This document shows, piece by piece, positions 31,706 to 43,612 of a stretch of 64,000 bases of DNA. Source of the DNA: Polytrichum commune (taxonomy: Eukaryota > Streptophyta > Polytrichopsida > Polytrichales > Polytrichaceae); NCBI GenBank assembly GCA_950295325.1, contig OX485804.1, forward strand, positions 27,218,001 through 27,282,000, read 5' to 3'. The notes beneath the pieces are model-generated. The model was given only the letters and a program-made list of their open reading frames with translations, was not told where the DNA came from and searched no databases. Made by a program: the position numbers and the translations under genes. Position 1 is the first letter of the stretch. The number at the start of each line of letters is the position of its first letter.

Positions 31706-32153
31706 CCCCTCGCATCCCACTAGCCTTAGTTCATAATGTGCTCAATTAGACAAGAGTGAAGTTACAAGAAAAATGTTTCATGAATACGAGTAGTTCCCTT
31801 CGTTGAGTATACAATAGGGAGGTTTGTTGTTGTTGTAGCTAGAGTGTACACGAGTTGAATTGTTATTCTATTAAATATTTGAACATTACCATGGACAATT
31901 GTCACAATGATGCCCAACACAAATGTTCCAAAATATGGTCATGTTTTCATCCATATCATATGAATAATGTGAATTCATATTTAGCATTATCATGCACAAT
32001 GCAATATAGTGGTTTGCTGTTGTTGCAAGCTGTCAGTCATACATTAATTAATTTTGGAATATTATGATAGGAGTTATTATAAATAAAAAATATACTCTTG
32101 GACCGGGAGATGAATCCTAGGTATTTGGTAATTCACCACATTGGGACTAGACT
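31706..32153. other. Intergenic DNA
   Basis: No gene or repeat end recognised between the R1 repeat and the MITE. Confidence 0.4.
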
Positions 32154-32405
32154 CACCACACTAAATATTGTATTTAGTGTCACCAATTCTATTTGCCTTG
32201 CTCAACACTGAATTCAAACCGCCTGTGTAGTGTCAGATTTGTTACAATTCATAATAGACCAAACTCTGTTTCAATAATTGACAGGCATTTCATGCAAATT
32301 ATAATCATCCATGACAACACTTGTAGACTTACATAAAAAGTGTCATTAGAAAAGTTACCACAGTGACCAAAAACAAATACCATATGACACTAAATATGTA
32401 CTGTC
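32154..32405 (+). mobile_element. CACTA-type MITE, family A
   Basis: It starts CACCACACTAAATATTG, continues TATTTAGTGTCACCAATTCT, and closes near CATATGACACTAAATATG. It shares CATCCATGACAA and AAAGTTACCA blocks with the copies at 46207 and 60379. The right terminus is eroded. Noncoding, so non-autonomous. Confidence 0.6.
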
Positions 32406-35400
32406 CTTTCAATTTCAACCTATTATTCATGACCATCTATATGCAATGTTCAGCCCATAAAATTGATGATCTCCACTTAGGTCCGGTTTACACTAGGAGT
32501 CAAGACCGGAGTTTTTTGGGTCAAAAGGTTGGAATCCATGCTTCTCATTGGTGTAATTTTTGAAATCAGCCCCAACCACATTGCACCAAAGGTAAGGAAG
32601 ATATTTCTAAAGGAATTTCATAATTCAGAAGAGACATGATATAATATGGTCTGAGCTCAAGCAAGGAGCGCATCATTCTTGGAATTTCAAACCACCCTCA
32701 AAACTAATAGGGGCTAAAATCTCATCGAATCAACCGCAAGAAAAGTTGGTCTCAACCTAAAGTGTAAACCGGCCCTTAGCTAAACACTTCAAGTACATGG
32801 GGAGAGTGTTTAACATTTTGAAAGTTTGATCGAACATAACATCGGTAAGTGGAGTCTTCTTGTTTTGTGGGACCAAGTATAATGATGGAATGATCCCTAA
32901 ATATGTTAGAATTAGGTTGGGGCAAGCCAAATTTGACATGGCAACTCAAATTTGAATGGTTACATTTCTTGTATGTCGTGTAGCCATGTCCAACTATGAT
33001 AAGGTGTATACTAAGGACTAATCAAGAACAAGTTCTTACATTTCATATGGGCTCATGTTTGAGGCAATATTAACAATTGATCATCGAGCATTAATCAAAT
33101 GTGATGATCATTTTTATGATTGTGCTATGTCTTGATTATAAACCTACGTATAGAACAATAAAGTTGAAAATACAAGCATGATACCTTTCCAAAGGAGTGT
33201 CAAGGACTATGAAAAAAGAGTGACGCATGACACAATTTTGCTACACCTTATTGTGGTTGGACTTAATCTTAATGTGGATTCCGTTCCCCACCATCTTTGT
33301 TCCTTGCAAAGTTGCTATAATGTGAGGCATCACTGCAAGAAAAGATGGACTTTCAACAAGTTGTTCAGAAACAGCTAACCAAAAAATAATCTAAATGTAG
33401 GATTGTGCCAAGGTGTGTGAGAGTATATTAAGGAAAAATGGGCTACGTCTCCTTATACGACGTGCTAATTGGTCCATGAAGGTATGATAAAACTAGGATC
33501 TAAATATATATCGACAAAAGACTTGTCTAAAATCAATAATGCATATGAGAGTATATTTTGCACAGTCAAAACATGCACCTTGCAAAACAAACTATTTGGA
33601 GGAAGAACCTAGAAGATTATGAGTATACTATGGGCAAAATATGAATGTTGTGTGAGCAATAGTTTGCGACATTGTTAGTATTCGATTTTCATGTATTTCA
33701 TGCATTAATTACATTGATTGGTCCCAATTACCAAACCCACCATTGCAACTTTATTATTCCTCTCTTCCATTTCTAGAATGTATTGACTTAGTTTCTACCT
33801 TTCAATACTCTAGCCCTTACACCACAATATGAATGCATGACAAAGAAATCTTGTCTATAAGCTTAGGCTTGCCAGGATGGGGGGGGGGGGTCATTCGTCA
33901 TGTATTTAGCCCTGCAGACTACCACAACAAATTATCAATTTATGACAATTGCTAAAATTGTTCCAAGGTGAATGCGAACAGTATAAGCAATTGTTTAATT
34001 GCAAGAGTATAAAATTGGGAAGTAGCAATGAAGATTAGATAAGGATAGGATAGAACGTTCCATTAAAATGGGACCACAATTTTACAGATCGTGTGGATAA
34101 GAAGTAGGATTAGGTTGAGACTAAAAAGATCTAAGACAAGGAGAAACAATGTGGTGTGTGACCAATATTTGTATGACAACTCTTTTTAGGTTACCTTCCT
34201 TGAATTATTTGTGTATGAAAGCCATTAAAGGGATTTGTGTTGTATGCAATGTGGAATGATACATGTCCTAGTTGGAGTTTGAGTCATTGGTTGTGGAGCG
34301 AAGACTAAGCAATTAAGTGTCATTTTCTCTCTTGGAATAGATTTGGAAGTGGTGCTTGTAAGAATAGCATTTGGTAGGCCGGAAGAACCCTAGGATATTA
34401 GAAGGATTCTTGAAGTCAAGTACGATGCACCAAGTATGCATCAAAGTGAAGTTGGGGGTAGTATCAACCAACTAAGGGAACTAACTTATGTGGAGTAATG
34501 GGAACCACTCGAAGAAGTTGTTGAGTAGTTGTAGGTCATTTGGTCTTGGTTAAGGAAATGTATGGTTCGTAGTAACCTTGGTGTGATTCATTCATGTATT
34601 GAGGAATAACCAATTGTCAGTGAAAATGCATGGAATTCAATGTGCATTCATATAAGGGGCCAAATTAAAAAAGGATTTTGCTACTAGTAATATGTAGGAA
34701 TATGAGTCTAGTACGATTGAGTTCACATAACCAGTAGTTGAGTACTACCAAGGAAACATAAGGATGAGTAATTATATTAGTATCCTTCCATATCATGTAA
34801 GTACTTGAATTACTAGGGGGCAAGGTTGATGTTAGCTACTAGCAAAGTCCGATAATTGACATCCTTTACCAACAATAATAGTAACACCGGTAGTACAGAT
34901 CACCCTGATGAATATGCAAGTAAGTGAAGCAGTATGGTAGTGTAGAACAAAATTTTAGGCTATAATTTGGATATGAATATTTTATTTCTTGTTTTTTGGA
35001 CTAAAGATGAAATTAGCATACTACAGTCGGATGAATATTGTTAGGAGGCAGTTGCCATGGGCAATAGGCATGAGGTAATGGTTACAATCGTCTATCAAAG
35101 ATGAGGATAAGATACTATTGCCTGAGATAGCAAAGAGGCCATTTTTCAGCAAGTAAAGTTGGAAGGTAGTTAAGTAGCAAATAGAAGGCCATTGCCAGAA
35201 GAGTGTTTTGTGGACATAATCGAGTAAAGTGCGGCAATCTTTGGAGATTGGTGTAAAGCTTGGTACAACTTGTGATACTAGGGGAGTAATAGACTCTGAT
35301 CTTTTGAAATAATGTGGACTACTATCACATATAGGAATGAATGTATGTTGATGCACTATAGTCAAGAATTCAGTGACTAATCAATGTGTTAGAAAGGAGA

Positions 35401-38400
35401 GATGGTAGTATAGATTTGTGTTGAGTGACAGGAAATGGGTGAGTGAGAGTAAGTGCTTAACCCTATGAAAAAAGGTAAGTGAAGGATGCTTAGCAAAATA
35501 ATGAAGGACCTTAAGAGATTGCAAGTAATTGATGAAACCAAAAGATGGAGTAAGTGCACGAGAATAATGAGAGATGACGAAGCTATCATCTAAAATAGAA
35601 TAGGATCAAGGAGTAAGAGTGGACACAAAAGAGGCAGTGAGGTGAGAAGTGCAAGGCAAAAATTAACCAAGAGGTTAGGTATGCCCACTGATATTGGCAA
35701 TAGCCTACTTGAATAATTTGAAAAAGATAGACATAGTAAGATGAAGAGTAAGAAACACAAAGGCTGTAGTGGCAATGTGGTAATAATGGATAAGATGAAT
35801 GTATATGATAGGGAGGCAACCCGAATCAAGGAGCTCTAATATTGCCATAGTAGTGGTAGTTATAGACCATTGCACAGTTACAATATTGCATAAATAATAG
35901 CAAAGTAGCCATAGTCAAGGAGACATCACTGAGAACATGTGATAGGTGAGGTGACGAAGGAAGAACTTCGTAAGCCAATAGCCTGAGAGAGGTGAGGTGA
36001 AAGAGAAGGCAATTAGCCTAAGTTTGAGTGGGATGATAAGAAGGTTGTTAAGTAAGTCGGAAGAATTGAACTCATGGTGAATGACTCAACTTGTCAAAGT
36101 ACAAAAGTGGAAGAAGAGAAGTTTAGAGAAACTAGGGTTGTCATAACCTAGGTTCAGAGACTATAGTGCTAGAGCCGTAAGACTGGTCTTATGATTGGAT
36201 GTTACATTCATTTTAATGTTGTGATGAAAATTAGGCTAGTTGAGCTTTATGTTGATTAAGAATATAGCATATGCATTTGTATAGTTACCTTGGGTGTTTG
36301 CAGGGATTGCAGTCCAAGATGCTATATGTGTACAATGATTCATGAATGAGATAAATTCATGAGAAAATAAAAGGAACAAAACGGAAGAATGAACCTTGTA
36401 GCAATGCAATATGGTTTACGATGATGACATTAAATGAGCCTTTTAATTAAGGGAGAAGATGTTAACCCCAATAAGATGAAAATCCATTGGAAGAATGTGG
36501 TCACATCTCACAAAGACTATTGCCAATCAAAAGACTATTGCCCAATTTAAAAGAGTTCTACGACTAATGTAGAAGCATGTTATTAGATTTTTAGGGTTGT
36601 TAAATAGGATAGACTCACCTACATTTGAGAAATGCATGAATGAATCTCAAGAGGGTAAAGAATGGGTAATGAACCTTATAAAATGAAAATCTAGAAGAAA
36701 AGAACCTTAGATTGTTAGTTATTTCTAATTTACTTCCAATATTGCTTAGAATTCATGGTATATAAATGCTTGAAAAAAGGTCACTGACATGAAGCCATTG
36801 CTATCATTTGACATTGAAGTACAGAAAGTTTACAGTTTCACATGTCAACATTTTTAGATCTACTTAGAAGTTTAAAATTAAATTAAAAAGATTGAAATAA
36901 TATTTATTCTAATGCAAAAAATAGTTTGTGGGAAAGTGGGAGTTTAGATATCCCATATGTATTGTATAATTAAACCAAGGAGGAAAAATGCAATAAAGGG
37001 CAAGGCAAGGGGTGAGGGTGACTTTCTCACTCCCAATATTGATCATATGCCTTTGTGTGTGTGTAATTGCTCATGCAATTTGATCTTTAGTTCTATTGTG
37101 CTTCAATAGGTTATGGGCCCATCCACACAAGGTTTAGAGTTAAAGATTCAATTCCTAGTTGGTTGGGGAGTGGGTCTTCAAAGAGTTTAGTGTTTGGATT
37201 AGCCTTTGGGTTGCTTCATGTTGGAGGTGCATTGGAGTACGTTTGGGGCATCGCTGGGTGCTTGGAGGCTTGGAGTTTTGGAGATTAGAGTGTTGGAGGT
37301 GTACAAGTGCACATTGGAGGTTGTAAGTGTTCATTTGATGCATTTAAGTGGTGATTTGAGTTGGTTGAGTGCATTTGTGTATCTTTGAATGTTACATTGA
37401 AAGTCATTTGTGTTGAAGAAGGTCTGATTTGAGGTTGTGAAGTGCAACTATGCACATTTGAGGGCATTAAGGTGATTTGAGTTCAAGATGACTTGATTTG
37501 AGGATGTTGAGTGCAAGTTGTGCACATTTAAGCGTATGAAGGTCATTTGAGTTCAAGAGGACCTAATTTGAGGTTGTTGTGTGCACACTACTTGCACCAT
37601 TTTCTATAATATGTAGATTTTTCTTGAATTTTTTTTTGTCATCTTAAAATTGCTTGGCTTTGTAGATCAATGTGTTTATCAAATGTTTATGATTTTTTCC
37701 TTCACACTATTTAAAGTTAGTATATAGTTTTGAATCACTTTAACTTAAACCTACACAAGGTAATAGAGTTGTGTACGTGACTGTGCTCGCGCCCCTAAGT
37801 AGCAATTGACTATCCTATATCGATCAAGTACTAAGTAGTAGTTAATAGGGTAGTTGCTATGGGATGATTGCAACCCAACAATCAACCAAACGTCTTCTTC
37901 ATCTTGATTGTTGGATGCAACTACATCCAACGGTTAGGATCAAGGAGATTGGCCATGGGGTGTGAGACCCTCCCATTATATAATTTAAGTGGGAGTCCTC
38001 ATTGACCTCATTTTCGACCACCCCACCTCATGTGGGACATTGGGACTTAGCATGCCTAACACACTTTGCCCAATGTTCAAAGAGAATCAAGAGAAGTTGG
38101 AACATTGGTGACAGGTCAAACCTCTGCCAATTTTGGAGTGGATTTTTGTGGCATTGAGGTGTGGATACCACCATGTCCATGAACACAAGTATATCATGTT
38201 ATCAAACATAATGACGGAATAGAGTTGGATGATGGGAAATGACAAGCTGGAGGGTTCTTAATTGGGTGTTTAAACAACCTAATAAAAGGCAAAAGCATTT
38301 GAATGTGGGATCGACTAAGTCTATGGGGTCAAAACCAAACCTAACCCACCATTCAAAACGATAGCATGCCCGACTGTTCAATTGTCCATGCCTACTTGTG

Positions 38401-38500
38401 CGGGAAGGAGGAACTTCCAAGACCTCGGGGTCATCCATTAAGAGTGGTAAACCAAAGGTGAAATTTTAAGAAGCTATAACAAAAAAAAATTCAAGAATTA
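32406..38500. other. Six kilobases of AT-rich DNA without a supportable gene
   Basis: The longest frames (114 codons minus at 35021-35365 and shorter ones) have no recognisable domains. There is a poly-G run near 33881-33890 and a (GT)n run near 37052-37061. The segment 37200-37570 contains loose near-repeats of GTGCACATTTGA-type phrases. Transposon debris is likely but not identifiable. Confidence 0.4.
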
Positions 38501-38557
38501 AAAATTCCACAACACCATCATAGAATAGTATGTGTGTAACAATGTGGAAGGCATCAA

Positions 38558-39028
38558 ATGGAAATTTATATGGGGTATTATCCGAAAGTTCAAGTGGCCG
38601 ACAACATGAAGTCGATTGAGGAAGCCATTGGATATGTAGTGGATGGACCCAAATTTACTAAGGATCAAAATCTCACATATTTTGACTACTGGGTGAAGAA
38701 TAATGCCCAACATGTAGTTTTTGACCTCAAGCAATTGGTTGATAACGTTCTTCCGCCACTCAAAGTGGGTGAGGTGGTTACCCCTCGAGCGGCAAAAGTA
38801 CACGCGTTGTTTATGTGGTAGGAAATCCAAGCCAAAGGGTTTTCCAAGATGGCCAACAAAATAATTATTTGGAAGGAACATAATTTGGAGACGTCATTAC
38901 AGGTGTCTTGCCCATGCCAAAGACTGTGGACTCCCAATACAACAAAGGTGGTCATCTTGGATCGAAAAGAAAAAATATGGGGGTAATAAGGAGATTTTGA
39001 AGATGAAGATTGAGGGCAACGAATGTAT
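38558..39028 (+). pseudogene. Gene-like ORF, 5' part, interrupted by a solo LTR
   Basis: An 87-codon frame (38558-38821) ends at TAG. A second frame then continues through a stretch with several Trp residues and a Lys-rich helix up to the LTR insertion point. The sequence looks protein-coding in composition but is unidentified. It plausibly continues on the far side of the LTR at 40583-40884, where another 100-codon frame begins in sequence of similar character. It is broken by a stop or frameshift near 38820 and by the insertion itself. Confidence 0.35.
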
Positions 39029-39033
39029 GTCTT
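39029..39033. repeat. Target-site duplication GTCTT, left copy
   Basis: GTCTT precedes TGTGAGGCC and matches 40578-40582 after the solo LTR. Confidence 0.8.
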
Positions 39034-40577
39034 TGTGAGGCCAAACCCGCCACCCTTAAGCGTCCTAGTCCGGGTGATGGTTTTGAGAATCACATGTCTT
39101 GTAATGACAATTAAAGAAACACAAAATCCAACTTGGGTCTTCCGCCCAAGTAATTTATTAATTCCCCTCTACTAGTCACATGCGTACTTCTTCTTACTCA
39201 CTCTTGTGAGTGCAAGTGAAAGTAATTATCTCACTACCCTTACTCCAACCTTTTTTTATGGTTTTCATTCACTTGGTGATTCTCTTGAGTTTCCCACATC
39301 ACTTGAGGCAACAACACCTCGCTAATGCTGGCATCATGTGCGAGCACACCTTTAGCCGAATCAAGTCTCCACGTCATGGTTTCAGCCATGCCTACCCTTG
39401 CCGACATTCCTCTTAAGATTCTAACTGTGGAAGAACTTGGCCTTGTAGAATCCATGAGGTGATGACCAACCTAGCAACTTGGTGCCAACTCCACGTCGAT
39501 GTCGACTCCCCGCTTGACGTCAACTTCACCCTTAATATCAACTCCACGCTTAACGCCACCTTGGTGACAACCTCAAAGCCACTGCACTAATCCCAGCTAT
39601 CAACTAAACCCCTTCGCTAGTTTAATCCAACCCCCCTAATATCACAGCTGTGGATACACCCAACTCTCTACTATCACAGCTGTGGATACACCCAACTCTC
39701 TACTATCACAGCTGTAGATACACCCAACTTCCTAATATGACAGCTGTGGATACATCCAACTCCCTAATATGACAGCTGTGGATACACCCAACTCTCTACT
39801 ATCACAGCTGTGGATACACCCAACTCTCTACTATCACAGCTGTGGATACACCCAACTCCCTAATATCACAGTTGTGAATACACCCAGCTCTCTACTATCA
39901 CAGCTGTGGATACATCCAACTGCTGTGGGTACACCCAACTCCCTAATATCACAGCTGTGGATACACCCAGCTCTTTACTATCACAGCTCTCTATTCTCTA
40001 CTATAACACAACGAGCTAAGCTCTAAATGCCTCAAATCAAAGACTACTCCTAATAAATGTCAACTAACTTCAAGGCTAATTAGTCTTGGTTCTTCACCTT
40101 GAGACCTTGCACACACACGTGCTCCTTTCTTGCTTCACACACACCCACACTCATAATACGTGGGGTGCCAATGAGCACAAAGGAAAAAAAGAAAGGGAGA
40201 GGAGAGAGTGAGGATTATATAGTGAGGTGAAAGGGAGTAGGTGAGCACCCCCAAGGCTCAAGATAAATCTTTTGATTTTTTTCTACTTTATAGGCTTTCA
40301 TCCTATCATTTAAGCCTTCAACTCTTAAACCAATAACATAGATCCTAATTCAAACATTTAACTCAAGGAGCCACCCTTGGTTCATCACACATTATGCTCA
40401 CCTAACTAAGGAACTTTCTTCACACCGCTAAACTTCTAATCAACCTAAGGTCTAAACATAACTTCATTCAAACCTCACTTTTTTTATATTTTTGTGAATA
40501 ATCATAAAACATCAAAACATAACTTCTAATAGTTGAAAAGGATTAAGAACACATGTGGGCACCATTTTAGGCTCACA
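39034..40577 (-). mobile_element. Solo LTR related to the Ty3 element
   Basis: Read on the minus strand it begins TGTGAGCCTAAAATGGT and ends AAGGGTGGCGGGTTTGGCCTCACA-like, matching the Ty3 LTR start TATGAGCCCAAAATGGT and end GGCCTCACA. Other shared blocks include ACCCGGACTAGGACGCTTAA, a TATAAAAAAAGTGAGG promoter-like block and the pyrimidine tract. The 1,544-bp unit is flanked by the 5-bp duplication GTCTT and has no internal region or second LTR, so it is a solo LTR left by LTR-LTR recombination. It is clearly diverged from the 4.5-kb element and has a different minisatellite. Confidence 0.85.
39640..39990. repeat. 29-30-bp minisatellite inside the solo LTR, about 11 units
   Basis: The unit is CTATCACAGCTGTGGATACA followed by CCCAACTCT. 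Some units carry CTAATATGACAG or CCTAATATCACAG variants. It occupies the same relative place (after the pyrimidine tract) as the unrelated minisatellite in the Ty3 LTR. Confidence 0.9.
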
Positions 40578-40582
40578 GTCTT
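40578..40582. repeat. Target-site duplication GTCTT, right copy
   Basis: Matches 39029-39033 on the other side of the solo LTR. Confidence 0.8.
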
Positions 40583-40884
40583 CAAATATTAAATGGGCCC
40601 AAAAAAATCCAAAGACCATCGATCTATGGGTAGCTCGGATCCAAGCCAATGCCGAGGAATTCGTTTTAAAGAACTTGCATCCTAGCTTCATCAAGTTTTG
40701 GTTGATCACTAGTAAGACCAACGCATGCTATACACTATGGTGGAACGGGGCCGGGGATTCGTGGCACTCATGTATTTTCATTAGTGAGAGTTCATTCATC
40801 TTTGCGGATGAGATGAACCACTTTAGACACTACCTTACGTCATTAGCTTCTTGTCTCAAGGGTTTCAAAAATACCAAGTTTTAG
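40583..40884 (+). pseudogene. Gene-like ORF, 3' part after the solo LTR
   Basis: About 100 codons are open to TAG 40882-40884, with a Trp- and Asn-rich, globular-looking sequence (for example FIKFWLITSKTN and CYTLWWNGAGDSWH). I do not recognise it. It may be the continuation of 38558-39028 and the upstream part of the kinase-like fragment at 42366. A 21-bp piece of it (40749-40769) recurs inverted at 42148-42168. Confidence 0.35.
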
Positions 40885-42365
40885 TAGTTCTAAATAATCC
40901 TAGTCTAATCTAATACTTAAGGCAATAATACAAAGGGGGTTAGACATAAAAAAATTTAATTTTTTAAAAAATGCCTCATATAAAAGCAAGTGGGTGCATC
41001 ATGCGTTGCCAACCTATCATTACCAGTCTAGTTATTTTTAAAATAAAAATTTGAACCCGACTGAAAACTATTGCCCATCCCGTCCAACTTCGGAAAAAAA
41101 ACATTGCCCTTGCATTCTTGAAGGCCACTTGACTACAAACCCCATATTGAGTGCACTTCCCCTTCAAGGTCTAAAATCCAATATATATGTGCACTTCCAA
41201 TTAGCAAATAATCAATTGATTGGGATTTCATTCCAAAAGTGAAACTATCAATGAAGCACATAATTAACTTGGAGGTCTTAAACATTACAAAATCCTCATT
41301 AACATTGAGGTTATAATTTTGTGATTTACCATTTAAAATTATATTTTTTATTCTAATGATAGATTAGTGCAAGTGTTCATAAGATGACCAAAATGAAACA
41401 ATGGAGATATAATATAAAATATATAACAAAAATATTATATAAACATTAATTTTATTTTGTAGGTAATATAATACGAGATATAAGTAGATGGTATGTTATT
41501 TGGAATTAGACTTGTGGGACAACATTATGGATAGGGTATACTCAGAAAATCATAAGTTTCTGACTATAGCCTATATGAATTATTGTAATATTTTATCCTC
41601 ATCATATATTGTATTATCTTTAAAATTGCATGGTGTATATTAATTATTTTCAAATAAATTTCATTATATAGTAGTAGTAGTAGTAGTAGTAATAATAATA
41701 ATAATAATAATGAATTGATCTTTTGAGTTCACCAATTTACCATAAGGTGATATATATTATTTTGACATATTACAAAATTGGAGCAATCACCCGTGCAAAA
41801 TAAATGAATTATGAACAAATAGAAAATGTCGATGACAACACCTCATAATTATATGTTGCACACGTTGATATCTTGCGATATTTATCAAAATAATCATGTG
41901 GAATTCAAAGCCACATCATGGCCTTGGAAACAACTCATGGGAGGTTAGAAAATAGACTTAGAGCATCCAAGGCCACATCATTGCCCCTTGCCAACTAATT
42001 GATATTTACAATATAGCTAATAATTCACAATCTACGAGGAAGAAAATAGGTCTTACATGCCAACTCGGAGGCGTTTCACTAAAATAAGCTCCATCCAAAC
42101 TTCTTGATGGACTCATCTGATTTTTGGTACTGGATGACTTTACTTGAGTGCCACGAATCCCCGGCCGTGGAACGGGGGAACTCTACGAAAAAAATTATCC
42201 GAGATAGAGTGTATCGACCAAATGACAATGTCATGATCATAGGTCCAATTGAAAGGCAATGATGGGACTAGGTTGAAAGATTCTAGAAGAAGAGGGTAAA
42301 GTTGTCGTGGGCTTTGGTATGGCTTATGTTGGAAATGACACAATGATCTTTTCATAGACAATATT
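40885..42365. other. AT-rich spacer with trinucleotide microsatellite
   Basis: Contains a (TAG)n(TAA)n tract near 41671-41711 and an inverted 21-bp copy (42148-42168) of sequence at 40749-40769. No independent gene. If the flanking gene fragments belong together this could be an intron or an insertion. Confidence 0.4.
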
Positions 42366-42804
42366 ATGTTCCATTGGGAGTTGGACGGAAGCATGAAGAT
42401 CAGGGTGTATGATTGGGGGTACGCATTGCACAAGGGTGAGAATGTTGAATCATTGTGGCATGCGAAAATTGAAGAGGCCAAGGAAAATTTGAAGAAGAAG
42501 AAGTGGTGGGTGGGACCCGAGTTGTTTAAGGTCTACAATAGGAGACATCAAAATTCACCTAAATATTACACCATGGCTGAGAACTATACAGTCGGCAAAC
42601 TTGCACGGCGACTTTGGGATCATGGTCATGACCCAATTTTGTATGCCGGGGACCATGACCCCATACTTTTGGTGCAAAGATTTCATGGGAAGCCACATTG
42701 ACTTGGGATTTGTGAGATGTCAAATGGAGATGGATTATGTGAGGTGGGATGAGCCCGTGGACCATTGGAGATTTGTAATCAAGGATAGTATTATAAGTGT
42801 ATAG
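42366..42804 (+). pseudogene. Protein-kinase-like C-lobe fragment
   Basis: The frame contains KIRVYDWG, which resembles a DFG-type magnesium loop (DWG). After about 30 residues comes WWVGPELF, which resembles the activation-segment APE motif (GPE here). The spacing suits a kinase activation segment. Downstream, TVGKLARRLWDHG could be the helix after APE. The frame shifts between about 42640 and 42700, and the N-lobe (glycine loop, VAIK lysine) is not visible, so this is a fragment. The assignment rests on motif spacing only; another unrelated gene is possible. Confidence 0.3.
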
Positions 42805-42861
42805 TTTTTGTAACTTCCTAAGGGATTTTTTCATATTAGGCTTAGTGACTTTTAATTGCAG

Positions 42862-42936
42862 AGTCAACTACTCCCAATAGCAATCAACTAGAGGACCAAC
42901 TGTTCATGTGCAGTTGACTGTTATTGGGAGTAGTCA
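42862..42936. repeat. Hairpin with 26-nt arms in a CAGTCAACT-rich patch
   Basis: TCAACTACTCCCAATAGCAA and following bases pair with AGTTGACTGTTATTGGGAGT downstream (about 23 of 26 positions, loop about 24 nt). Further short GTCAATTG or CAACTG phrases continue to 43060 in both orientations, so it may be part of a foldback element ending near TGACTC at 43066. Confidence 0.5.
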
Positions 42937-43066
42937 AATTGAGAGCCAATTGCTGTGATTAACAGTTAGTTGGAGGCGACTGCCTATGTGCAATCAATGG
43001 TCGTGTCAACTGCCATAGTAACAGTCAATTGCTACTGTAGTAATTGACTTTGTGGTGACTCTACAA

Positions 43067-43610
43067 AAAATACCATGTGGTAAAGAAGTTGTCATCATAA
43101 TAACGTACTCTAAACGTCACGCCCAGACGTGACGCGATGTGATGGCATCACATTATTTGTGATGTGTCGTGATGGTCAGAGGCCGTGTCACATCCATTTG
43201 CACATCCCTGAAACCTAAAAAATTAAATTGTTTAGAAATGTGGGTATCTATAGATGCCATTGCAAAGAGACTAAACACTATAGTAAGCTAATTTTTGTAC
43301 TGAATCAGCTTCTCTCATGTGTATATCTTGGCGCAGACGCCTTCTATTTTCTAATTTCTATCACGCCAGGTGTTGTAATGAAGTGCATCAATCTATGAAC
43401 TACAGTTAATTCTTCGTCACTATCCGCTGGTATAACAGAGGAATGTTGTAAGGTGAATGCTGATACCATCTAAAAATATGGTCAATCTTTGCTGACTGTA
43501 TTTCAAGTGAACTTGAAACAATGGGGTACTTGGTATAAATACCAAACTAAGCTACTTGACTACAACTAGATGATCTACCCCATATGTAGTGGTGGATCCT
43601 ACATTTTTGA
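43067..43610. other. Intergenic DNA with small palindromes
   Basis: ATGTGATGGCATCACAT near 43138-43154 is a near-perfect palindrome, and CGTCACG...CGTGACG lies next to it (43116-43132). No gene. Confidence 0.4.
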
Positions 43611-43612
43611 TA

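Noticed and set aside
39640-39990. CRISPR array
   Set aside because: Units are contiguous tandem repeats without unique spacers, and the context is a plant LTR.
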